Shown here one piece after another: positions 36,671 to 47,400 of a stretch of 64,000 nucleotides of DNA. Under the pieces are notes generated by a model. It did not search any database. It was not told where the DNA came from and saw only the letters and a program-made list of their open reading frames with translations. How positions within the stretch are numbered: position 1 is the stretch's first letter; every line of letters begins with the position of its first letter. Source of the DNA: Macquaria australasica. Lineage: Eukaryota > Chordata > Actinopteri > Centrarchiformes > Percichthyidae. The position numbers and the translations under genes are program-made. The stretch covers positions 2,640,001-2,704,000 of the forward strand of contig SEMN01000007.1 of NCBI GenBank assembly GCA_005408345.1. Reading direction: 5' to 3'.

Positions 36671-37169
36671 TAACACACGATAGGTACACCTACACCTTTT
36701 TTTTTTTTTTTTTAAATGAAATACAATTAACTAGGTGCACACGTCACTTGATCACATGAAATGCCATACGTCTTATACCATCATGTGACAAATTACTTGC
36801 AGCCCATAATTGTACTGATACAACATTGGTAAGCCGGGTATGTTCGAAATTCTTGACAATTTGACACCAAAACGGTCCAAAACCTTATACTGTAGTTGAT
36901 TACAAACCTTCAGAGTTTGAATTTGCTTTTACGCAAACAGCTTGGTGTTAAGAACTTTTCCTTAATAAAATGCAGTGCAATATCAACAAGAATATTAATT
37001 AAATCAGGTAATATCTGATCAGATAACAACTGAGCAAGACCGAGAGTCTGACTAAATGTTAAGTGCCAACTTTTCTATTTTACTTTAATGTTTTTTTAGT
37101 GCTCTTTATCATAGCTGACTATTTGAACTTGAATCTTTGGATTATCATTAGTGTAGCTAATATTATCAT

Positions 37170-37571
37170 TCGTGCATATTGCTACTGCCCGCCATCGTGG
37201 ACAACACCTCCCACCCTCTGCATCAGACTGTGGGGGCCTTAGGCAGCTGCTTCAGTGATAGACTCCTACACCCTAAGTGTAAGAAGGAGCGCTTCCGCAG
37301 GTCCTTCATTCCCACTGTAATCAGACTGTATAATGCTGCATTACAATCTGCTGCGTCACTGTAACCACCGTGACTGATGATTAGTCATGCACTTTAGGGT
37401 CCTTGTAATTTTATTTATGTTTCTTATATTTATTGTATTGTGTATGTAATGTTTCTTCTATTTAATTTCTCTTTCTTTCTTTCTTTAATTGTTGTTTTTA
37501 TCTCTTTTTTGAGCTGCTGTAACTGTGAACTTTCCCCACTGTGGGATCAATAAAAGTTTCTCTTATCTTAT
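37170..37571 (+). mobile_element. Truncated non-LTR retrotransposon (LINE) 3' end
   Basis: The plus strand encodes a decayed piece of a LINE ORF2 C-terminus (motifs TSHPLHQ, KERFRRSFIPTVIRLYNAAL, then stop), followed by an AT-rich 3' UTR and the tail CCCCACTGTGGGATCAATAA with TCTTATCTTA repeats. This matches the 3' ends of fish L2/CR1/Rex1-type LINEs in layout; the exact clade is inferred. It is 5'-truncated, with no reverse transcriptase core. Confidence 0.75.
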
Positions 37572-37855
37572 GTGGGCTCCACACAATATGTCATCTTTGA
37601 CTCAAATGCAATTAATGAAGTTAGCGTGCATTGTGCAATGACCAAAACACTGAACCAGCATTCAAAGCATATGATGGAGAGGTTACAGACATGAGCCCAT
37701 ACAATATTTTTAAGACACAGCTCATGAAGGTAAATATGTATTTCATTCTCTGCCGTCACTTTAAGTGCATTGCTTCTGGTTTTCTATTCTTTGGCTTAAT
37801 AATTGTAAAAGGACAAATAACATTTTCAGACATTCATATATTAAAAAGTAATTCA

Positions 37856-38020
37856 GATAAGATAAGCTTTTATTGATTCCCAGAGGGGAAATTCAGGAAT
37901 TAGCAATAAAGGCAAATAACATTTTGAAATAAAATATACGGATACTAATGTCACAAAATAAACGTTGCAACACAATATAAACAGAATAGAGTAGAATAAG
38001 AACAGAATAAAGGATTTGTC
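37856..38020 (-). mobile_element. Second LINE 3' end in opposite orientation
   Basis: Reading the minus strand, sequence ends with TTTCCCCTCTGGGAATCAAT, AAAAGC and TTATCTTATC, the same kind of tail as the element at 37170-37571 but inverted. The 120 bp inside it are AT-rich and resemble LINE 3' UTR. It is very short and contains no coding remnant. Confidence 0.6.
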
Positions 38021-38039
38021 TTTATTCTTGTCACAGACG

Positions 38040-38436
38040 TACATCCTGACCTGTTGACCCAACTGCGATTGAGGCTACTGCGCATGTGCACCACTTTTAC
38101 TGCTCTTAACAGATGACACGTGCACTCAGGTAAAATATTGATGTGCAATATGAAACCATAAAGTACAGATATATTTACTTGTTTGAGTTTATATATATAT
38201 ATATAGTTGTGTGTCGTAGCGTAATATTGTGTTAGTTTGTTGTACGTTTTGCTCAATTATCGCCGTTTGCAACGTTATTAGCCAACCTAGTTAGCGAGCT
38301 AACTTGCCAGTCAGCGTGAAGTGTTAATTAGCCAGCTAAGAATGTAGTGCTTTTTAAGTGTAAACGAACACCGTGTGCACTTTTCGTCTTAATAAACTGT
38401 CTTTACATAACTTTTATGGTGTGGACAGATGCCGCC
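38040..38436 (+). promoter_or_regulatory. tdrd1: Probable tdrd1 promoter and 5' UTR
   Basis: The region upstream of the tdrd1 ATG contains a palindromic E-box (CACGTG, 38117-38122), a tract resembling an NRF1 site (TGCGCATGTGCA, about 38079-38090) and an AACTG core (38061-38065) that fits the MYB consensus. Mouse Tdrd1 is a known target of the germline factor A-MYB, so that core is worth testing. No TATA box or transcription start can be assigned with confidence. Confidence 0.35.
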
Positions 38437-41400
38437 ATGTACCGCTCATTTTCTCCAAGCCTGGTTCGACCTAACCTGCCCCTGAGGAAGCCGTCATCGA
38501 GCCCCATGGCTCTTTCCGCATCGCCTCCTCCAAGACCTCTCGCCAAGCCCGATGCAGCGCCTGTTCGCCCCGCGCCACACGCCATTGGAGGCGGTAAAAT
38601 CGATACGATCATTATCGGGCAACTTAGCTGGACACACCTGCCCGGCATACCCGTTGTTTTTGTAATTTGGTCAACTGTACACTGCGAACAGCAACTAAAC
38701 AGCGATACAATGTTAATCCGTGAACAATATTTCATCAGATTCATTCCTCTTTTCTTTGTTTGCAGGGCCAAACAATTCACCAGTCAGCAGGGATCCAGCT
38801 GCAGTATGTTGCAGTTCTTCATCATTGGCTGTATCAATGTGTTCTGTTGAAAGTGCCGTTTTTCCCCAAAGTTTTTTTTTTCCTGTCCTCAGGTTTTAGG
38901 ATCCATGCCGCCAGCACTGACTGTATACTTCTGCAACTACTGTGGTCAGCAAGGTAATATTGTCGCCATTGAAGTCATAACTGAAAATCAGAGGAACATT
39001 TATGTTTTTTATGTGTATTAATGAGCAGTAATGTATCTCAAACAGAGGTCAGAGGCTTGTCAATGATGGAGGCAAATGAATTACAATATTGATGACCTTT
39101 TTTACATAATTTCTGCTCAACATTTAGGAAAATGACAGTATAAAAAATAATGTCCTTGAGTGTGCCATCTCTTTATGTATTGATTTGAAATATATCCTGA
39201 CACTATGGTACATGGTATGCAACACATTTCCTCATGGTTGTTTTGTGAATGTCAGCGTTCTTGTCAGCACAGCTCAACTGCCTGTTGTTGCTTTTGTATT
39301 TAAATTTGGTGCAATTAGAAGTTTCTAATTAACTAGCGTTCACTTGACAGGAAATTTTCGGTGCAAGCGCTGCAAGAAGACGCCTTACTGCTCCGTGGTG
39401 TGTCAGACAGAAGACTGGAAGGCACACAGACACATGTGCAAGTCCGTTGATCCAGAACCTGCAAAGTAAGCTACTGAGTACCATCGACTGTCAGCTGTTT
39501 TTAATGCTAACAGTCAGTTTGTGATTTACCTGCAGAGAGTAGAGTCATTATATAATGTCCAATAAATAATGTGCACTCACTTGTTTCTCTTAATCTAAAG
39601 AGAGAAACCGAAGGAGACCGCATCTTCACCAGTGACAAGAGACAGAGCTGGCCTGCTTGAGTCTAAGGTAAGTGCAATGATTTGGAGATCTTCTAATGCA
39701 AGTAAAACTTGATGCTTTGCATTTTCATGATTTGAAGTAACCATATGTAAAAGATTGGTGGTCTTTGTTGTGATATCTATGTTTAACCTCTGTTTATTGA
39801 AGCATGGGGATGCATCCAGCCTCCAGAGGGTCTATTTTAAGGACTTGCATATGTCTAAAATCATAAAGGGAACTGACATCCAGGTACAAAATACCCAGTT
39901 TGCCTCAACTCTAAAGACTGATTCAGCCAATGTTATTAAATACCAAATCATATCTATTTGTTGTAATTATTTGTGGTTTTAGGCATCTGTTGTAGAGTTC
40001 TACAGCCCTGGCAGGTTCTTCCTTCTTGCCCAAAGCCCTGAGCTGCTGGAATCTCTGCAAAGCATCAGCACAGAGCTTCAGAAAACGTACAGCTGCCCTT
40101 CAGCGACGACATATGTGCCCCATGTTGGAGAGGTTTGCGCGGTTCAGTTCTCCTGTGATCTGGTGAGCAGAGGCCTTCTCAAGCAATTTGACAAGAGAGA
40201 CAAGTTTTAGTGTGTATGTACATTGGATCAGTCCTTGACTGTGCCACTTGTGTTTGCCTTTATTGTTGTATGTGTAGAATTGGTACAGAGGCCTCGTCCA
40301 GGCTTCGGCTACTGACCAGAAGAAGGCTAATATCCTTTACATTGACTTTGGCAATGAAGAGGATGTCCCCATGGACAGGATCAAGCCCCTGGCTGCTAAT
40401 ATCCCGCCATTTTGTCCATGCGTGAGAGCATATTCACACTAATTACCGGTGTCAAAATATGTTTTTGTTCCATGAATATTAATAATGCAGAGACAACCGT
40501 CAAGGTCATAACTTTCCTTAACACACAGTCTCCCACGACATAACATTCAGCAGTTTTGTAGTGTCTTATAGCTGGCATTGCACTTGCATCTATTACTTCC
40601 AGGCAATGGAGTGCTGTATCGCCGGGGTGGTGCCAGTGGCTGGCAACTGGTCAGGCGAGTGCTGTATTGCAGTGAGACAGCTGTTGGCCGGCAAGACTGT
40701 GACTGTTAGGCTGGTGGAAACACTTCAGTACGGTTGCATCCATGCTGTGGATATCCTGCTTTCCATGGGTATGTTATATAGAGTTGGGAAGGCTGAAAAA
40801 CAAGATCTGTGTATGATGAGTGAAGTGTGATTTGTGAGAGAGATACACATGCAAAGGATTTGTCAAAGTTTAAAGCCATTAGGCAACTCTCTCCCTGTGT
40901 CTTTTTAGGAAAGCAGTTGAGCGCATTCCTCCTTGAGCACGGTTATGCAGCACAGGAAGCAGTCAACGTAACACCAACTGAGCAAGAAATAAGTAAGCCA
41001 GCTTCATTTGTACTTAACCGTCCCATGTCCTGTCAGCCTGCAGACCAGGGCTGTGACATGCAGGACAAAACTGGGAAGAATCACTAGACATCCCTGTTAC
41101 ACTGCACAGTTTTCTGAAATATGTAATATACTCACGTCTTTAGGGGGTATTAAAAGTCATGTAGATCAATTAATTTATACCTAAGCTGGCTAGAGTAAGA
41201 CAATGCATTTAGCTTCTGGCCACATTTAATGGCATTGTTCAGCATCTAGATATGTTGTGTATGTACCAATTTAGAATATTTAGAGCAATGCAAGTGCTCT
41301 GTCTGCTAAGGTTCCACATTTGTGTTGCATGTTCTCTCCATATCAGAACCCTGGACTAACAGTACTGGCATAGATAGTTAAAATGAATATTAACCCTTTT

Positions 41401-44400
41401 AGGGTGTGAAAGCTAATATTATACTTTCAGAGTTCCATTAAATGTCTATATATCAAATAGATTGTATAACTGTAAATATAATGAAAATCTTGCTCAGATG
41501 CAATGATGAGTGCATCCTTGGAAAACTTCAAGCGTCTCTCTGATGGGAAGGATGACAACACCTGGGCTCAGCCACCGGAGCCACTGACCCAGGCAGTGGG
41601 TGACTCCTTCACTGTTGTGGTCACCCACCTCCAGTCGCCCAATGAAATTATCGTACAGAAGGTGGAGAATGCTGGTCAGTAGCATTTGTTTTAGTTCTTG
41701 CCACTTACAATAAACCTCTGAACTTTGACATGCATCATTTAACTTGAGAGCTTTTGTGTTACAGGAGTGATTCAGGAGTTGCAACTGAAGCTGAGGGAAC
41801 ACTGCTGTCAGGTCCCAGCCCGCCAGAACTTCAGACCAGCCCCCGGCACAGTTTGCTGTGCCCAGTTCTCAGGTACAACACGTGTGTACATATTGAGAAT
41901 ATATCCCCTTTTAACACTTTGCAGTTCAAGACAGTTTGGTTAATGAGAATATGCCCGATCTACTAAAGAAACACTGTCAGTATTGTAGCCAAACAAGTTG
42001 ACGTGCAAAATTTCAAACTGCTGACATTTCAACCAGGTTTCAGTTGAACAAAGATTTATATTTGCCAGGAGATTAGTGTATAGCTTTTAAAAAAATGTTT
42101 TTAGAATTTGAAAATGCTTCGAACCTGAAAGTTGACCAATTCACAGAGAAAGTAGTTTCCCTCTGACATCTGTGTGTTTCTTCCAGAGGACAAGCAGTGG
42201 TACAGGGCTAAAGTTCTGGCTTATTCATCAGAGGAGCGCGTCTGTGTGGGCTACCTTGATTTTGGCAACTCTGAGGAGGTAGATTTAGGCCATCTGCAGC
42301 CTATCAGCACTGCACTACTGGCCCTGCCCATGCAGGCTATACCTTGTGGCCTAGCAGGTAGTATATCTTTTATAACTTTTTTAAATGGTTAAACTTCACC
42401 AAAGTGTATTTTAACTGTGTTTGATGACTATGTATTGTCACCACGAGGTTCCATTGCCTTTATTCAATATACATTCAGCAACTTTTTATTTTATTTAAGT
42501 ACCTGAAAAATGTAATTGTAATCTCAGACAGTTAAAAATGTCTTGACCTGTCTTGACATTCCTTTTATTAGAGGAAGTCTATCCCAAATGCCAATGACAC
42601 TGTTAAAATGAGCATGAATAAGCATTGTATTTGAGTATATTATGCTATAATTGCTGATTTTGAAGAGTTTTTACTGAAATTTGAAAAAGCTTGTCTTTCT
42701 GAAACAAGTTGTCTCTCACAACCTCCAGGAGTGCAGCCTATTGGGGAGAGCTGGTCAGAGGACTGCCTGTTGGCCCTGCAGCGGAGGGTATCGAACAGAA
42801 TACTGCGCATTGAGATCCAGGGAGCGCATGAGGGCAAGGCTTTGGTGGCTATGATTGATGAGGCCAGTGACCCTCAGGCCAATGTAGCCGAGCTGCTAAG
42901 CTCTGCTGGTTTCGCTGCTCCTGCTCCTGCTCCTGTTAGCACCAGTGGTGACCAGCAGGCTGACCAGGCAGCAGCTGCGTCTGCAGAACCACATGGTGGG
43001 AATTAATCTCAATTACTGAGATGTGAAAATTATCAAATTGAAGCAATGATTGTTCCTTTCTTAAGAGTATTTAACAATAACAATCAACCTTTTCAGGATT
43101 TTACAGGATATTGAATATTAGAGTAATGTTAGTTTAACTGAAATGTCACTTGACTGCCATTTCATAAATCTCTATCAAATGTACTCGCTCATTGATGTAA
43201 GCATATTCATGCAGCTGTTAGAACCTCTGCTTTCAACTGAGAATTTTATTTCAAACTTTATAATTTTGTATTTCTGAAATACGTAGTGCAAGTGGACAGG
43301 CTGTTGTGAATTGTTTGTGACGAAATGTGCTCTCCAGTGCCTACCCCGGCCTGTGAGCCTCTGGTGTGGTCTTGTACTGAGCTTCCCTGTGACGGCCAGA
43401 CAGTGGCACTGTTAGCCAGTGTCGTGGAGAACCCTCGCGAGTTTTATTGCCGCATCAACAATCCTGCAGGTATTGTCATTTCCTTCAGCCTAGAGGGCCA
43501 CCATTATTAGTTTTTGACAGCAAATTAAGCAAATATTGGCTGAGAGTAAGCGCCATTACGAGTTCTTGTCCCAATAACAATGCTGTCTGTTTTTTTATCT
43601 CACCGTTACCTTTTGGAGTATGTTGATCTAGTTAAATCATACATATATTACGGCTAATCACCGTGAATTTGTCTTTTGTCATATATTTTATGGACACAAA
43701 GTTGTATTGGCCCCCCACAAATTATTAGAGCAGACAAAGGTTATTTGTTTTCTTCAGTGCAATAATTCATCAGATTTTTGGGACACTGTTGCTGTAGATT
43801 ATTTCAAGTATTTAATTCATTGCTCTCCTATAATGACGCAAGTAACTTGAAAAGCTATGGGAAACACTGCAGTGTGTGTGATATACCAAGGTTATAATTG
43901 TTTCAGATGTCCACAAAAGATAAATGATTTTTATATTTTGATATTCTGATGTGAGTCATGCCACTTGAACAGTTTATTTCATGCATTGTGTGTTTGTTTG
44001 TGTGTGTGTTTGTCAGACCATCAGCGGCTGATAGAGCTGGGGACTGATTTGAAACAGCATTGTGAGGCAAAGGCGTCACCTTTTGTGCCCAAAGTGGGAG
44101 AGCCCTGTTGTGCCATGTTTCCTGGTGAGACTCTACTGTACCACTGGTTGTGATAAACACTGTCAGCTCATCAGACAGACTGTTAAAACATGAAAGTCTT
44201 GATAGAATTGAATATGAGTCAGAAGTTATTTATTGGTCATGATTATTAATGCTATCTGGACTGAGTTTTTATGAAATATTGCAATTGAGAATCTCATCTG
44301 TAAGTTGAACACATTATCAGTTAACACATGAAACTATTTCCTAATATCCTTGATCAGATTACATTCAGAATTAGTTTACTTCTTTATAGTTATATACATA

Positions 44401-47400
44401 GTTTGCTTTTTGCTCCCCAGGTGATGGAGCGTGGTATCGGGCTATGGTAAACGAGCTGTCTGAAGACAAGGTGTCTGTAAACTTTGTGGACTATGGCTAT
44501 AGCATGAAGGTGAAAAAGAACCACCTTCGATCCATTACATCCCGACTCCTGACTCTACCCTTCCAGGCGATTCGCTGCTGGCTCACAGGTAGTGTGTGAG
44601 TTTATGTGACAGAGAGAGATAATAACTGTTTGTGTGAATAAGAAAGAGAGGGAGAGTGAAAGCGCTTTAGTAAGTAAATCATGACATTAAGTAATTTCTG
44701 CAAATGAAATGCTTTCTTAATTCCCGATATCTCATAATTCAGTTTCTTTATTGGGGATTTGCTGTCACTTCCAAATATGCCCCCACGTTAAATACCTGGC
44801 AGAAATCACAAATCATCTGTCGTATTAAAGGTCATGTGAGATCAAAATAGGGCATTTTGTTGCATATTCAGCCAAGTAATGATTATCACTCTAAGAACGA
44901 ATGAAAATTTGCACTGAGTAATAAAAGATTTCTTGAATTTTTCTCAAAAGTTTGATTAAAAAGGGCATAAAACGAGGTTTTAACATAGTTTCTCACACGG
45001 TGTGTATGTTTGGATTCAGGTGTGGATCCCCTGGGATCAGAGTGGAGCAGTGAAGCCCTGCTGTGGTTCCAGACTCTGGTGGATGGCGAGCAGCTCTCTG
45101 CACGTGTCCTCTCTGTCACTGAACAAGGCTACGGTGTGGAGCTGGAGAGCAGAGGACAGAATGTGGCAGCAGCCCTCATTTCCGAGCAACTAGCCAAAGG
45201 TCCTGGAGCGATTCCCAAAGGGTCACATGCAACCACAGGCTCTGGAGCCAAACACCAAGAGGCAATAAAGGAAAATGCCTCCAACCAGACTGGAGCCAGT
45301 CCCAAAGAGATACCAACTGAAGGGACTGCAGCGCTATCAGAAGGTCAGCTAGAGTATATGTGTCCTAAAGATGAAATGCAGTGGTTAATGATTTGAGGAG
45401 CCTGAGTTAAGTTGTATGTTGTAATCTTGTTTCAGCGCCATCTTTCCCAGTGGACTGGAAGACAGTGGAGCTACCTCTCAACAAGACCTTTCAGCCATAC
45501 ATTGCAGCTGTCATTAGTCCTTCCCTCTTCTACCTGCTCGGTCCCAACCAGGGTCAGAACACTCACTCTTGTCCACGTCTGTCATAATGGTTAAAATGTG
45601 ATACTCTCTCTTGTTGTAATTGCTGTGTGTTGTTGTGCAGTGGACCAGCAGAAGCTTCAGGAGGTGATGATGGAGCTGGCTGCCTATTGCAGCAACAACC
45701 AGGCCTCTTTATCCTCCACTGTCCTGAGCAGACCAGCTCCTGGGGCTGCCTGCTGTGCCCAGTTCTCTGGTGAGGAACACTCTTCTATAAATACATACTT
45801 GAAAGTTTGGAAAATGCTTAATTTTAACCATTATGTTTTCTAGGTTAAGAAAACGCTTGAATTCAAATACTCCTTGAAAAATGCTTGATTTATTATTATT
45901 TTTTTTTTACATAATCTGGTGTTTCATCATCTACACAATCACTCATGATTCACTCACTCAAAAATGATTTAATATTTAAAATGAAACGATCCCGTCATCA
46001 TATTTGTTTGTTGTCTCCTGGAATTTATAGTCACAATTTAGATGTGGTGATAAAAGCTTTGAGAGTTTGAAAATTTTTGGTTTAGATACCTTGAAAGTGC
46101 TTGAAAAGTGCTTGAACTTTACTCTTATAAAGCTGTAAGCACCCTGATTATGTAGTCCAGAGATACTCTTTAATCTGTGGTCTTTCTGTCACATTGCCAG
46201 ATAGACATAAGGTGCCTGCCCAAACTGTAACGCACTGCTATCGCATACAGCTCTTCACGAGGAAACCAAGTGCATTAGTGTTAGTTCTGGCTTCTGCTGG
46301 TCATTTCCCTCCAAAAAACTTTGGTCCCACTTCTTGACAAGTTGTCGGCCATATCTAGAAGTAACTGGCATCTCCAAAACCACCACAGCTGTTGTAAGAG
46401 GCAGGTAGTGAACATAGCCAGCAACAAGGACACAGTGACAAAAGAAGCAAAGCTCTCCACACTACTGTAGACATGAGTGAGCGAGCCTAGTTCAGGGTGT
46501 TTTTAAGCATTGCCCCCCATTACCCGTTAAAGCCACTAGGTGTCAGACAGGTGAATTAAAAGTGAAGGACTATGAGAGGAAGCTTCTGAATCCATCAGGT
46601 GTTTCACATCCTGACATGATATTAAACAAAGTTTTTACAAGAGATAACGCAATCAGAAAAAAGTAATAAATGCAACTTCAAATCTAGCCAATGCATAATA
46701 GCCAACAAGATTAATTCTGAAACAACATATTGATTTATCTGGACTTTTAGTGAACACTTATTTTTTGCTTTTATGCCAAAAACAATGTAATCTTGATCGA
46801 GAAATTTTATGTGACAGAAAATTGCAGTTGAGATCTGCTAGGTGGATTAGTTTTGACATCACATGGTTTATGAGGAAATTGCATCCAGAGGTTAATAGAT
46901 ACTGTCAGCAGGGGAAAACCCCATCGCTCAGGTGGTATCATTCCCACGCATCGCTTAATGATTACAGGCAAGAGGACAGACCAGCTGATCCATCATTGAG
47001 CTATTCCACTCAGAGGCGCGCGCGCACACACACACACACACAATCTGCAGCTATGAATTCCCTTCTCTCATTCTCCCCACCAGTTTTTATGTCAACTCTC
47101 TGACTGTGCTCGAGACCCCACCTGCAGTTGTTGCCCCCGCAGACCCAAGCTGGTAATTTGGTGTCTGCTAGTAGATATAATTACACAGCGTGTGCACAGC
47201 CAAGCATAGGAGCGGCTCTTCTTTAAACACAGTATGCAAGTAGGAGACTATAGCCTGGCATACATTCCGCAGCTAACAACAGGGTTTGTTTTAATGGATT
47301 TTTCAGTGCTGTCTGTAGGTTCTTAGCTGGTACAGTCTCATCAATTTTCAAAGCTTCAAGGCTTTTTTCTAAGATTTGAATCCTAATGATTGATAAAATA

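Larger units (their letters stand above)
36671..38039. other. Divergent ccdc186-tdrd1 intergenic region
   Basis: About 1.4 kb between the two promoter areas. It holds a T-run (about 36698-36713), AT-rich unique sequence, a plus-oriented LINE 3' end (37170-37571), 280 bp of non-repeat sequence, and a minus-oriented LINE 3' end (37856 to about 38020). No gene was seen apart from the decayed LINE reading frame. Confidence 0.6.

Noticed and set aside
37440..37510. TTTCTTTCTTTCTTT tract as a regulatory element
   Set aside because: It is part of the LINE 3' UTR tail region.
38347..38850. 167-codon ORF across the tdrd1 5' end
   Set aside because: Only 38437-38593 is coding. The rest is upstream UTR without a good start and intron 1 read-through past a clear GT donor at 38594.
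46140..46560. GC-richer block in tdrd1 intron 20, possible SINE
   Set aside because: I could not find tRNA-like A/B boxes or a tail, so no repeat class is claimed.
46750..47103. 117-codon ORF in tdrd1 intron 20
   Set aside because: It includes a CA microsatellite, lies within a well-bounded intron and shows no recognisable domain.
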